Assembly (NCBI GenBank): GCA_036381895.1
Contig: DASVBY010000090.1
Span: 1-39,018, forward strand
DNA: 39,018 nt
From: JACQFZ01 sp036381895
GTDB taxonomy: Bacteria > Pseudomonadota > Gammaproteobacteria > Acidiferrobacterales > Sulfurifustaceae
Direction: 5' to 3'
In this document: in pieces, positions 24,879 through 34,346 of the stretch
Numbering within the stretch: position 1 is the first letter of the stretch
Layout of the letters: each line of letters begins with the position of its first letter
Translations under genes and position numbers: made by a program
The notes under the pieces: model-generated
Told to the model about the DNA's origin: nothing
What the model saw: the letters and a program-made list of their open reading frames with translations, nothing else
Databases searched by the model: none

Positions 24879-25245
24879 TCACGCCGCCCGTTCGCGGTCC
24901 GCGTCCGCCTCGACCGCCTGCGGGCCCGCGCCCACCCCTTTCAATGAGAAGCCGATCACGACCGCGAGCGCCAGCAGCAGCACGGCGCCGACGACGCCGA
25001 CGACGCTCACGAGCAGCCGCCGGCGGCCGATGCGATCGCCGAGCGTGCCCATGGTGATGAGGAAGTCCGCCACCAGGAAGGTGTTAGATGTCCATGATCC
25101 AGAGGAGCTGTGCGCTGCCCGGGACGAGGCCGGCGGCAAGTGCCGGCACCGCGAGAAACAGCACCGGGATGTCCATCGCGTACGGCAGGCACGGCAGCGC
25201 GATCACGGCGAGGCCGATTCATTCGCGGCGGGCGCGATGGGCCAC
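24879..25245 (-). pseudogene. Degraded MFS (DHA2 / SmvA-like) multidrug transporter
   Basis: Reading the minus strand from GTG 25245: the start ARRE is followed by TGA at 25219-25221 where intact relatives have Trp (RREWIGLAV), then IGLAVIALPCL continues. At 25084-25086 a TAA appears inside what should be MDIYTFLVADFLITMGTLGDR; one extra A explains the shift. The frame resumes through TMGTLGDRIGRRRLLV, then jumps directly into SVVGVVGAVLLLALAVVIGF, which looks like the last helix and tail of the protein. Thus a nonsense mutation, a one-base insertion and a large internal deletion (about 400 residues by family size) coexist. Not functional. Confidence 0.82.
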
Positions 25246-25527
25246 GATGCACGGGCCAATGCCGCGTGCCGAGAAGGACTATTCGGCGAGACGCGCGCGG
25301 CGACCTCGAGAAGGCGAAGGGGGGCGCGAGCTTCCTGCTGCAGGCGCCGAACGACATCGAGGCGGGCGCGCAATGAACGTGATTCGCCGCGGGCCGTTCG
25401 AGTTCGTGCACCGGCCGCCGGCCTGGCGATCGGTGTGCAGCAGGTGCAGCGGCGCGGTGCACGCGCTTAGCCGGCGGCGCGGATTTCTGGCACCATCGGT
25501 CGCCAGGTGCGAACAGGAGGAATACCC
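25246..25527. other. Decayed coding-like stretch between the MFS pseudogene and the AKR gene
   Basis: A plus-strand frame ends KGGASFLLQAPNDIEAGAQ with TGA at 25374-25376, overlapped by an ATG (25373) in the ATGA pattern of coupled genes; the following frame reads MNVIRRGPFEFVHRPPAW but soon loses coding character. No family is recognised. It may be the remnant of one or two genes lost together with the transporter. Confidence 0.35.
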
Positions 25528-26487
25528 ATGAACGAGCGTGACCTCGGGCGCAGCGGGCTCAAGACGCCGCCGCTCGTGCTGGGCGGCAACGTCTTCGGCT
25601 GGACCGCCGATCAGCGTGCATCCTTCGCGGTGCTCGACGCCTTCGTTGCCGGCGGCGGGCGCATGATCGATACGGCGGATGCGTACTCGACGTGGGTGCC
25701 GGGGCATTCGGGCGGCGAGTCGGAGAGCATCATCGGTGCGTGGCTCGCGGCGCGCGGGCGGCGCGACGACGTGCTGATCGCGACCAAGGTCGGCATGGAA
25801 ATCGGCGGCTCGAAGGGACTCGCGCCGAAGCGCATCGCGACGGCCGCGGAAGCGTCGCTGCGGCGCCTGCAGACGGACCATATCGATCTCTATTTCGCCC
25901 ACATCGACGATCGCGACACGCCGCTCGAAGAGACGCTCGCCGCGTTCGACCGGCTGGTGCGCGAAGGCAAGGTGCGGGCGATCGGGGCATCGAACTACGA
26001 AGCGCCGCGTCTGGCGCAGGCGCTCGACAGCAGCGCGCGCGCGGGCGTGGCGGCGTACGCGGTGCTGCAGCCCGCGTACAACCTCATGGACCGCACCGGG
26101 TTCGAAGGCCGGCTCCAGGCGCTCTGCCGCGAGCGCGGTCTCGGCGTGGTGCCCTACTTCGGACTGGCCTCCGGCTTCCTGACGGGCAAGTACCGCAGCG
26201 AGGCGGATCTCGCCGGCCGGCCGCGCGCCGGAATGGTGAAAAAGTACCTGACGCCGCGCGGCTTCAAGGTACTCGAAGCGCTCGAGATTGTGGCGCGCGC
26301 GCAACGGGCGACCATGGCGCAGGTAGCGCTGGCATGGGTCGCCGCGCAGCCGGGCGTGACCGCGCCGATCGCGAGCGCGACGAGCGCAGCGCAGGTCGAG
26401 GAGCTGCTCGGCGCGATGCGGATCGCGCTGAACGCCGAGCAGCTCGCGCTCCTCGACGCCGCGAGCCGCCCGGACGAGGCTCCGTGA
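25528..26487 (+). CDS. Aldo/keto reductase
   Basis: The protein has 319 residues. The catalytic tetrad is visible: Asp48 and Tyr53 in MIDTADAYST, Lys87 in ATKVGMEIGG, His125 in YFAHIDDRD. The end of the barrel has AYAVLQPAYNLMDR and VPYFGLASGFLTGKY, typical of the YdhF/YajO-type AKR branch. It reduces carbonyls with NADPH; physiological substrate unknown. ATG 25528 has AGGAGG 9 bases upstream. The next gene starts inside its stop codon. Confidence 0.93.
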   Translation: MNERDLGRSGLKTPPLVLGGNVFGWTADQRASFAVLDAFVAGGGRMIDTADAYSTWVPGHSGGESESIIGAWLAARGRRDDVLIATKVGMEIGGSKGLAPKRIATAAEASLRRLQTDHIDLYFAHIDDRDTPLEETLAAFDRLVREGKVRAIGASNYEAPRLAQALDSSARAGVAAYAVLQPAYNLMDRTGFEGRLQALCRERGLGVVPYFGLASGFLTGKYRSEADLAGRPRAGMVKKYLTPRGFKVLEALEIVARAQRATMAQVALAWVAAQPGVTAPIASATSAAQVEELLGAMRIALNAEQLALLDAASRPDEAP

Positions 26488-27494
26488 TTCCGCTGTCCGT
26501 GCTCGATCTCGCCTTCATCCCGGAGGGCGGGAGTGCGGGCGAGGCGCTGCGCAACACGGTCGATCTCGCGCGGCACGCGGAGACCTGGGGCTACCGACGC
26601 TTCTGGCTCGCCGAACACCATAATACGGTAGGTATTGCGAGCGCGGCGACCGCGGTCGTGATCGGTCAGGTGGCGGCCGCGACGCGCACCATCCGCGTCG
26701 GCGCGGGCGGCATCATGCTGCCGAACCACGCGCCCCTTGTCGTGGCCGAGCAGTTCGGTACGCTCGAAGCGCTCTACCCGGGGCGGATCGATCTCGGGCT
26801 CGGGCGCGCCCCGGGCACCGACCCGCTCACCGTGCGCGCGCTGCGCCGCCACCCGGAGAGTGCCGAGAGCTTTCCGCGGGACGTGCTCGAACTGCAGGCC
26901 TATTTCGAGCCGCCGGAGGAAGGGCAGGCGGTGCGGGCGGTTCCTGGCGCCGGACTGCGGGTGCCGCTCTGGATCCTCGGCTCGAGCCTCTTCGGCGCGC
27001 AGCTCGCGGCGGCACTCGGCCTGCCCTATGCGTTCGCGTCGCACTTCGCGCCGGAAGCGCTGCTCGAGGCGCTTGCGCTCTATCGCCGCCTGTTCAAGCC
27101 GTCGCGTCAGCTCGAGCGGCCCTACACCATGGCGGGCGTCAACGTGTTCGCAGCGGACAGCGATGCGCAGGCGCGCCGGCTCTTCACCTCGGCGCAGCAA
27201 CAGTTCACCAACCTGGTGCGCGGCCGGCCGGGGCCGCTGCCGCCGCCGATCGACGACATCGAGAGCTACTGGAGCCCGATCGAGAAAGCACAGGCGTCGG
27301 CCATGCTGCGCTACTCGTTCGTCGGATCGGGGGACACGGTGCGGCGCGCGCTCGCCGAATTCGTCGAGCAAACGCGCGTCGACGAAGTGATCCTGGTGTC
27401 GGCGATCTTCGACCACGGGGCGCGGCTGCGTTCGTACGAGATCCTGGCGAACGTGGCGGGCGAGATCCGCAGCGCCGCCGAGCCCGAGAAGTGA
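26484..27494 (+). CDS. LLM-class flavin-dependent oxidoreductase (YhbW-like)
   Basis: The protein has 336 residues from a GTG that overlaps the AKR stop (GTGA, 26484-26487). The luciferase-like start is LSVLDLAFIPEGGSAGEAL, followed by WGYRRFWLAEHHNT, GAGGIMLPNHAPLVVAEQFG and GRIDLGLGRAPGTD, which are family-defining blocks. It would use FMNH2/F420-like reduced flavin for oxidation; the bacterial YhbW subgroup has no fixed substrate. The overlap with the AKR gene points to a two-gene redox operon. Confidence 0.92.
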   Translation: MIPLSVLDLAFIPEGGSAGEALRNTVDLARHAETWGYRRFWLAEHHNTVGIASAATAVVIGQVAAATRTIRVGAGGIMLPNHAPLVVAEQFGTLEALYPGRIDLGLGRAPGTDPLTVRALRRHPESAESFPRDVLELQAYFEPPEEGQAVRAVPGAGLRVPLWILGSSLFGAQLAAALGLPYAFASHFAPEALLEALALYRRLFKPSRQLERPYTMAGVNVFAADSDAQARRLFTSAQQQFTNLVRGRPGPLPPPIDDIESYWSPIEKAQASAMLRYSFVGSGDTVRRALAEFVEQTRVDEVILVSAIFDHGARLRSYEILANVAGEIRSAAEPEK

Positions 27495-27747
27495 TCGAGT
27501 CCGCGTGGATCACGCAAGCGCGGCTTGGCACACTGCCTGTCGGGGTTTGGGCGTGAAAAATGTAAGCCCATCCCATCCCGCTTCGCGCCGTTCGCGCTAA
27601 ACTCGCGCGTTTCAACGGCCGGCGGCTGCAGTGCGGCGGCGCTTCGCGCGGACGCGACGCGCCTCGCACGAATGACGACCGCCACATCGTAGCCGTCGTC
27701 TTCGGCGGTCGGTGCGGAAGCGTCGGCTTCGGATTTGGAGGATCGAG

Positions 27748-28141
27748 GTGCGCCTCGCGCGGACGACGGTGGTCGGCGATACGCATGCGGCGCGCTACGC
27801 GCAGCGCATCGAGGTGCGCCAGCACGCGCTCTCGGCGGACGAGCCGCGAACCCGCGGCGGCGCCGACGCCGTTCGACTACCTGCTCGCGGCGCTCGGCGC
27901 CTGCACCTCGATCACGCTGTGGATGTATGCCGAGCGGCACGGCTGGGACCTCGGTACGCTCACCGTGACGCTCGATTTCGTGCGCGAGGACGGCGCCGAC
28001 CGCATCGAGCGGGAGGTCGCGTGCACGGCGCCGCTCGACGAGACGCAGCGCGTGCGGCTCCTCGAGATCTGCGAACGCACCCCGGTGACGGCTGCGCTGC
28101 GCGCGGGCGTCGCGATCGAAACCCGACTGCGGAGCGCCTGA
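27748..28141 (+). pseudogene. OsmC-family gene with a frameshift
   Basis: The start GTG 27748 has GGAGG upstream and gives an OsmC-like N-terminus ending HALSADEPRTRGGADA. From about 27865 the family sequence continues one frame later as PTPFDYLLAALGACTSITL and ends TPVTAALRAGVAIETRLRSA at 28141, with both reactive Cys positions retained (LGAC and LLEIC). In homologues a short GP-type linker joins the parts. A deletion between two CCGACGCCG-type repeats would explain the shift (11 bases). It could be a true frameshift or an assembly error; the next gene starts 1 base after its stop. Confidence 0.8.
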
Positions 28142-28142
28142 C

Positions 28143-29069
28143 ATGTCCGCCTGGCCGAGCCTGCCGTACGACGCGTGGAAGGACACCTATGCGACGCTGC
28201 ACCCGTGGCTGCAGATCGTCGGCAAGATCGCACTGGTGCAATGCCCCTGGGTGAACCACCAGTGGCACGTGACGCTGCAGGTGACGCCGCGCGGCCTCGC
28301 GACGCCGCCGATTACCCACGGCGCGCGCACTTTCCGGCTCGAATTCGATTTCATCGGGCAGCAGCTGCACCTCCACACGAGCGACGGGGCGGAAGCGCAC
28401 CTCCCGCTCGCGCCGCGGTCGGTCGCGGCTTTCTATGCCGACTTGATGCAGCGGCTGAACGGGCTGGGGCTCCCCGTGCGCATCCATAAGAAGCCGAACG
28501 AGCTCACGCACGCGATTCCGTTCGACGAGGACGAGGTGCACCGCACGTACGACGCCGTATGGGCCGAGCGTTTCTGGCGCGTGCTGCTGCAGGCGGACCG
28601 CGTGTTCCGGGTCTTCCGCGCGCGCTTCCGCGGCAAATCGAGCCCGGTGCATTTCTTCTGGGGCGCCGCGGATCTCGCGGTGACGCGCTTTTCCGGAAGG
28701 CCGGCGCCGGAGCACCCCGGCGGCATCCCCAATCTGCCCGACCGCGTGGTGCGCGAAGCGTATTCGCACGAGTGCAGCAGCGCCGGCTTCTGGGCGGGCG
28801 CCGAGGCGCATCCGGAGCCCTTGTTCTATTCCTACGCGTACCCCGAGCCGGCCGGTTTCGCCCAGGCCGCGGTCGCGCCGCCCGAGGCGACCTATGACGC
28901 GGCGTTGCACGAGTTCGTACTGCCTTACGACGCCGTGCGCCTGTCTTCCGCGCCGGATCGGACGCTGCTCGCGTTCCTGGAGAGCACGTATGCGGCGGCC
29001 GCCGAGCTCGGCGGATGGGACCGGCGCGCGCTCGAATACCCGCCCGGCGCGCCGGCCGCGCGCGCCTGA
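28143..29069 (+). CDS. DUF5996 family protein
   Basis: The protein has 308 residues starting ATG 28143 (GGAG at 28131). Family blocks include WPSLPYDAWKDTYATLHPWLQIVGKI, then FRLEFDFIGQQLHL, HKKPNELTHAIPF, VHFFWGAADLAVTRFSGR and EAYSHECSSAGFWAGA, ending with LAFLESTYAAAAELGGWDR. These match DUF5996, a widespread family of unknown function. It follows the broken OsmC gene so closely that the two were once coupled. Confidence 0.9.
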   Translation: MSAWPSLPYDAWKDTYATLHPWLQIVGKIALVQCPWVNHQWHVTLQVTPRGLATPPITHGARTFRLEFDFIGQQLHLHTSDGAEAHLPLAPRSVAAFYADLMQRLNGLGLPVRIHKKPNELTHAIPFDEDEVHRTYDAVWAERFWRVLLQADRVFRVFRARFRGKSSPVHFFWGAADLAVTRFSGRPAPEHPGGIPNLPDRVVREAYSHECSSAGFWAGAEAHPEPLFYSYAYPEPAGFAQAAVAPPEATYDAALHEFVLPYDAVRLSSAPDRTLLAFLESTYAAAAELGGWDRRALEYPPGAPAARA

Positions 29070-29361
29070 AGCGTTCGCGCGGCGTGTCGCTGCAACGGCG
29101 GCCCGTTCGTACACATTCCCCCGGATGTCTGGCATGATTGCCGTGCGCTACCGTTCGCGCGAGCGCCGAGGCAACCGGGGTGCCAAGGGTCGATCTTCGC
29201 GCCGAGGTATCGCATGAGACGTCTCGTTCCGGAAGCGCGGTGGCGCGACATCACGCAGTATTTCCCGGGTTGGCTTTTCGCGGCGTACGCGCTCGCAAGC
29301 GGTGCCGTGGGCTCGCGAGCGACGCGGTGAATCCGATCCACGCTCTGCGCGGCCGCACTGC

Positions 29362-32229
29362 ATGCGGCGCGAATCCGCTCTCCTGAAGCCGCCGGCGCTC
29401 GCCGGCCCGCCCCTGGTGCCGGCCGAACCGTATCGCCGGCCGGCCGCCGAGGTCGTCGCGGCGCTCGGGAGCGACGCGAAGCGCGGGTTGAGCGAGCGCG
29501 AGGCGCGCGCGCGGCTCGCGCGCTACGGCCCCAACGAGCTCGCAGCCGAGCCGCCGCCACCCGCGTGGCGCAAGTTCCTGGCGCAGTTCCAGGATCCACT
29601 CGTCATCCTGCTGCTCGCCGCCGCGGCGGTTTCCGGCGGCCTCTGGGTCGTCGAGCGCGACGCTGCGCTCCCCTACGAGGCCATCGCGATCCTCGCCGTC
29701 GTTCTCCTCAACGCGCTTCTCGGCTACGCACAGCAGGCGCGCGCCGAGCGGGCGGTCGCGGCGCTGCGGCAGATGGCGGCCGCGAAAGCGCAGGTGATAC
29801 GCGAGGGCGCGCGCCGCCGTATCCTCGCCGCGGAAGTGGTCCCGGGAGACATCATCTACGTCGAAGAGGGCGACACCGTGCCGGCGGATGCGCGGCTGAT
29901 ACAGGCGACGGCGCTGCAAACCGCCGAGGCTGCGCTCACCGGCGAGAGTCTCCCGGTCGCGAAGGACGCGGCGCCGCTCGCCGACGCGGTGCCGCTCGGC
30001 GATCGCCGCAACATGCTCTACAGCGGCACCGCGGCGACCTACGGGCGCGGCGTCGCGGTCGTCACCGCCACCGGCATGCATACCGAAATGGGACGCATCG
30101 CCGGGATGCTGAAGCAGACACCGGTCGAAACGACGCCACTGCAGCGCGAGCTCGCGCGCGTCGGCAGACTGCTTGGTCTCGCAGTCGTCGCTATCGCGGC
30201 GACAATGATCGCCACGATCCTGCTCCTCGAGGAGGTGCAGGGCTTCGCGGCGCTCTTCGACGTGCTGATGCTCGGCGTCGCGCTCGCCGTGGCGGCGGTG
30301 CCGGAAGGGCTGCCCGCGGTGGTCACCGCCGTGCTCGCGCTCGGCGTGCAGCGCATGGCGAAGCGCAACGCCATCGTGCGCCGCCTCGCGGCGGTCGAGA
30401 CGCTCGGGTCGGCGGACGTCATCGCGTCCGACAAGACCGGGACGCTGACGCGCAACGAGATGACCGTGCGCGTCGTGGTGACGGCGAGCGGGCGCGCCGA
30501 GTTCAGCGGCACCGGCTACGCGCCCGAGGGCGAGGTCCGCCGCGCGGACGGCGGCGCGCTCGACGCGGCGCAGCGCACCGAGCTGCGGCGCGCGCTCGCG
30601 GTCGGCGACCGCGCGAACAACGCCGTGCTCATCGAGCGCGACGGTCGCTGGAGCGTCGAGGGCGACCCGACCGAAGGGGCGCTCCTCGTCGCCGCGCGCA
30701 AGGCCGGGCTCACGGACGAAGCGCTCGATGCGCGCTTTCGGCGCATCGGGGAAGTGCCGTTTTCTTCGGAGCGCAAGCTGATGAGCGCCGTCTATACCGA
30801 CGCCGAGCACGGCGAGCGCGTACTCGTCTTCACCAAAGGCGCGCCCGACGTGCTGCTCGCGCGCTGTACGCACGAGCTCGTCGGCGGCGGCCTGCGGCCG
30901 CTGACCGAGGCGCGCCGCGCCGAGATCCTGCGGGCGAACGAGGCGCTCGCGGCCGAGGCGCTGCGCACGCTCGCAGTCGCGTCGCGGGCGCTGCCCGCGA
31001 ACGCCTTCAAAGACGACAATGTCGACGAGCACGTCGAGGAGGAGCTCGCCTTCGCGGGGCTCATCGGCATGCTCGATCCGCCGCGCGCCGAGGCGAAAGA
31101 GGCGGTCGCGCGCGCCAAGGCCGCCGGTATCCGGCCGCTCATGATCACGGGCGATCACCCGGTGACGGCCAGCGTGATCGCGGCGGAGCTCGGCATCGCG
31201 AGCGACGGGCGCGCGATCACCGGCGCGGAGCTCGAGCGCATGTCGGAGGCCGAGCGCGCCCGCGTCGTGCGCGAAGTGGCGGTCTACGCGCGCGTCAATC
31301 CCGAGCACAAGCTCGAGATCGTCGAGGCGCTGCGGCAAAGCGGCGCGATCGTGGCGATGACCGGCGACGGCGTGAACGACGCGCCGGCCCTGCGCCGAGC
31401 CGATATCGGCGTCGCTATGGGCATCGCCGGGACCGACGTCTCGAAGGAGGCGGGCGACATCGTGCTCGCCGACGACAACTTCGCAACCATCGTCGCCGCC
31501 GTGGAGGAAGGCCGCGCGATCTTCGCCAACATACGCAAGTTCCTGCGCTACCTGCTGTCCTCGAACATCGGCGAGGTGATGACCATGTTCTTCGGCGTGC
31601 TGCTCGCCGACGTCATCGGGCTCGCGGCGGGCGCGCCGGGGACGCTTGTGTTGCCGCTGCTCGCGACCCATATACTGTGGGTGAATCTCGTTACCGACGG
31701 GTTGCCGGCGCTCGCGCTCGGCGTCGACCCGGCCGATCCAGCCGCGATGACGCGCCCGCCGCGGCCGCGCGGGGAGGGGGTCATCACGGGCCGGATGTGG
31801 GCCGGGATCGTATACGTCGGCGTCGTTTTCGCCGCCGGCACCCTGCTCGTGCTCGACGCGAGCCTGCCCGGAGGCCTGATCGAGGGCACGGGCGATATCG
31901 CCTACGCCCAGACGATGGCCTTCAACACCCTGGTGCTGTTCTCGCTCTTCAACGTCTTCAACGCGCGCTCCGACGAAGAGAGCGCTCTCGCCCGGCTCCT
32001 GTCCAACGGATGGCTGTGGGGCGCGGTGGCGGTCTCGCTGCTGCTGCAGGCCGCGGTCATCTATGTCCCGTTCCTGCAGCGCGCTTTCTCGACCGTGAGC
32101 CTCGGTCCCGCGGACTGGCTCGCGTGCGCAGCGGTCGCGAGCGCGGTACTGTGGCTGCGCGAGCTGAGCAAGATCGTGGCGCGCCGGCGGCCGGCGCCGG
32201 CGCAGCCGTCGGAAAACAGGAGGTCATGA
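29362..32229 (+). CDS. P2A-type cation-transporting ATPase (Ca2+-ATPase-like)
   Basis: The protein has 955 residues. The actuator motif TGES lies at 193-196, the phosphorylated Asp is Asp357 in SDKTGTLTRNEM, GDGVND spans 668-673, and the transport motif VPEGLPAVV lies in helix 4 just before the DKTG domain. NIGEV and NLVTDGLPALALG in helices 5-6 place it in the P2A group (SERCA/PMR1-like bacterial pumps), which export Ca2+ or Mn2+. The ATG at 29362 is followed directly by a long cytoplasmic N-terminus; ribosome site is weak. The last base of its TGA stop overlaps the ftsH ATG. Confidence 0.93.
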   Translation: MRRESALLKPPALAGPPLVPAEPYRRPAAEVVAALGSDAKRGLSEREARARLARYGPNELAAEPPPPAWRKFLAQFQDPLVILLLAAAAVSGGLWVVERDAALPYEAIAILAVVLLNALLGYAQQARAERAVAALRQMAAAKAQVIREGARRRILAAEVVPGDIIYVEEGDTVPADARLIQATALQTAEAALTGESLPVAKDAAPLADAVPLGDRRNMLYSGTAATYGRGVAVVTATGMHTEMGRIAGMLKQTPVETTPLQRELARVGRLLGLAVVAIAATMIATILLLEEVQGFAALFDVLMLGVALAVAAVPEGLPAVVTAVLALGVQRMAKRNAIVRRLAAVETLGSADVIASDKTGTLTRNEMTVRVVVTASGRAEFSGTGYAPEGEVRRADGGALDAAQRTELRRALAVGDRANNAVLIERDGRWSVEGDPTEGALLVAARKAGLTDEALDARFRRIGEVPFSSERKLMSAVYTDAEHGERVLVFTKGAPDVLLARCTHELVGGGLRPLTEARRAEILRANEALAAEALRTLAVASRALPANAFKDDNVDEHVEEELAFAGLIGMLDPPRAEAKEAVARAKAAGIRPLMITGDHPVTASVIAAELGIASDGRAITGAELERMSEAERARVVREVAVYARVNPEHKLEIVEALRQSGAIVAMTGDGVNDAPALRRADIGVAMGIAGTDVSKEAGDIVLADDNFATIVAAVEEGRAIFANIRKFLRYLLSSNIGEVMTMFFGVLLADVIGLAAGAPGTLVLPLLATHILWVNLVTDGLPALALGVDPADPAAMTRPPRPRGEGVITGRMWAGIVYVGVVFAAGTLLVLDASLPGGLIEGTGDIAYAQTMAFNTLVLFSLFNVFNARSDEESALARLLSNGWLWGAVAVSLLLQAAVIYVPFLQRAFSTVSLGPADWLACAAVASAVLWLRELSKIVARRRPAPAQPSENRRS

Positions 32230-34265
32230 TGGACTGGTTCAAGAAGAACGCATCGGCGCCGCGGGCACCCGGATCCCGCCAGCCCCCGCCGAACGGCAAA
32301 CCGGGCACGCCCGCGCCCGGTCCCAACTCGACGCTGCCGCGGCGCGTCTGGATCACGTTCCTGGTGCTGCTGCTGCTCAACTACCTCGCTGCGAACTTCC
32401 TGTTCCCCGCCGCCGATCGGCCGATCACCATCCCCTACACCGAGTTCAAACAGCAGGTCGCGCGCGGCAATGTGGAGGCGATCTACAGCCGCGGCGACAG
32501 CATCGAGGGCAGCTTCAAGGAGCCCGTCACCTGGCCGCCCCAACGCGAAGCGCCGGCACCGGCGCCGGGCGCCGCGCCGCGCTCGTCCAGGAACTTCGAG
32601 ACCACGCTCCCGACGTTCATCGATCCCGGGCTCGAGCAGCTTCTGATCGACCACGGCGTCGAGATCCGCGCCGAGCCGATCCAGACGGACGGCGGGCTCT
32701 GGACCACGCTCCTCTTCGGCTTCGGTCCGGCGCTGCTCATCATTCTCTTCTACGTCTGGCTGTTCCGCCGCGCGCAGCAGGGCGGGGGCCTCGGCGGACT
32801 GATGGGCATCGGGCGCAGCCGCGCGCGCCGCTACGACCAGGAGCGCGACAAGCGCGTGACCTTCGACGACGTCGCGGGCATCGACGAGGCGGAGAACGAG
32901 CTCGTCGAGATCGTCGACTTCCTCAAGGACCCGGAGAAGTACACGCGCCTCGGCGGCACCGCGCCGAAGGGCGTGCTGCTCGTCGGGCCGCCAGGCACCG
33001 GCAAGACGCTGCTCGCGCGCGCGGTCGCCGGGGAGGCGAACGTGCCGTTCTTCTCCATGAGCGGCTCGGAATTCGTCGAAATGATCGTCGGCGTCGGCGC
33101 CGCGCGCGTGCGCGATCTCTTCAAGCAGGCGCGCGAGCACGCACCGGCGATCGTCTTCATAGACGAGATCGACTCGATCGGCCGCGCCCGCGGCCAGACC
33201 GTCATCGGCGGCGCGAGCGAACAGGAGCAGACGCTCAATCAGATCCTCGCCGAAATGGACGGTTTCAGCAGCCGCGAGGGCGTGATCGTGCTCGCCGCGA
33301 CCAACCAGCCCGACGTGCTCGACAAGGCGCTGCTGCGGCCCGGGCGCTTTGACCGGCGCGTGGTGGTGAATCTGCCCGACAAGAACGGCCGCGAAGCGAT
33401 CCTCAAGGTGCACACGCGCAAGGTCCCGCTCGCACCGGATGTGAGTCTCGCGGAGATCGCGCAGGCGACGCCGGGCTTCTCCGGCGCCGACATCAAGAAC
33501 CTCGTGAACGAGGCGGCGCTGCTCGCGGCGCGGCGCGAGCAGAACGAGGTGCGCATGAAGGACTTCATGGATTCGCTCGAGAAGATCATGCTCGGCCCGG
33601 AGCGGCCGCTGCTGCTCTCGCGCGAGGACAAGGAGCGCATCGCCTATCACGAGGCCGGCCACGCGATCCTCGGGCTGGTCGTGCCGGGTGCCGATCCGGT
33701 GCACCGCGTGAGCATCGTGCCGCGCGGGCGTGCGCTCGGCGTCACCTATCAGCGCCCGGACAGCGACCGCTACAACTTTCCGGAAGGCTACCTGCGCGCG
33801 CGCATCATCGGGATGCTCGGCGGGCGCGCGGCGGAAGAGATCGTCTACGGCGTCCGGACGACGGGCGCGGAGAACGACATCGAGCAGGCGACGAATCTCG
33901 CGCGCCTGATGGTGACGCGCTGGGGGATGAGCGACCGCGTCGGGCTGGTGCAGCTCGCGCCGCGCGACAACCCCTTCCTCGGCGGCATCGGCGGCTTCGG
34001 CCAGAACCGGCCGTTCAGCGAGGCGACGGCACGCCTCATCGACGAGGAGGTGCAGCGCATCATCGGGGAGAGCTACGAACAGGCGAAGAGCCTGCTCACG
34101 CGCCACCGCAAGGCGATGGATGCGCTGGTGCAGGCGCTGCTCGAGCACGAGACGCTGGACGAGAAGCAGATCCTGGAAGTGACCGGACTGCCGCCGGCGC
34201 CGGCGCTCGAGAGCGGCCGCGTCGCGGCCGCGGAACAGCGCGCGGGCGCCGCGGGGTCGCGCTGA
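32229..34265 (+). CDS. ftsH: ATP-dependent zinc metalloprotease FtsH
   Basis: The protein has 678 residues. Membrane helices near 40-60 and 170-190 flank a periplasmic domain. AAA motifs: GPPGTGKT at 253-260, FIDEIDSIGRARG for Walker B, and the SRH arginine finger in LDKALLRPGRFDRR. HEAGH at 474-478 is the zinc site, with a Glu/Asp-rich helix later. GGAGG lies before the two in-frame ATGs at 32226/32229; the second has the better spacing. An unusually Pro/Gly-rich N-terminus (PRAPGSRQPPPNGKP) precedes the first helix. The start overlaps the P-type ATPase stop, so both are made together. Likely a second, non-housekeeping FtsH if the genome has the usual rlmE-linked copy. Confidence 0.94.
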   Translation: MDWFKKNASAPRAPGSRQPPPNGKPGTPAPGPNSTLPRRVWITFLVLLLLNYLAANFLFPAADRPITIPYTEFKQQVARGNVEAIYSRGDSIEGSFKEPVTWPPQREAPAPAPGAAPRSSRNFETTLPTFIDPGLEQLLIDHGVEIRAEPIQTDGGLWTTLLFGFGPALLIILFYVWLFRRAQQGGGLGGLMGIGRSRARRYDQERDKRVTFDDVAGIDEAENELVEIVDFLKDPEKYTRLGGTAPKGVLLVGPPGTGKTLLARAVAGEANVPFFSMSGSEFVEMIVGVGAARVRDLFKQAREHAPAIVFIDEIDSIGRARGQTVIGGASEQEQTLNQILAEMDGFSSREGVIVLAATNQPDVLDKALLRPGRFDRRVVVNLPDKNGREAILKVHTRKVPLAPDVSLAEIAQATPGFSGADIKNLVNEAALLAARREQNEVRMKDFMDSLEKIMLGPERPLLLSREDKERIAYHEAGHAILGLVVPGADPVHRVSIVPRGRALGVTYQRPDSDRYNFPEGYLRARIIGMLGGRAAEEIVYGVRTTGAENDIEQATNLARLMVTRWGMSDRVGLVQLAPRDNPFLGGIGGFGQNRPFSEATARLIDEEVQRIIGESYEQAKSLLTRHRKAMDALVQALLEHETLDEKQILEVTGLPPAPALESGRVAAAEQRAGAAGSR

Positions 34266-34346
34266 GACGGCGCGGTGCCGCGGGCGGTTGCGCGCGTCGA
34301 TCGCCGCGATGGCGTACGTGTCGGGTCGCGCATGACGGAGGAGCGG

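Noticed and set aside
27526..27540. TGGCAC...CTGT resembling a sigma54 -24/-12 promoter before the broken OsmC gene
   Set aside because: The -12 GC is replaced by GT and no activator site or conservation is visible.
29215..29331. 38-residue frame with a hydrophobic middle before the P-type ATPase
   Set aside because: Weak ribosome site, Arg-rich ends and no family or neighbours to support it.
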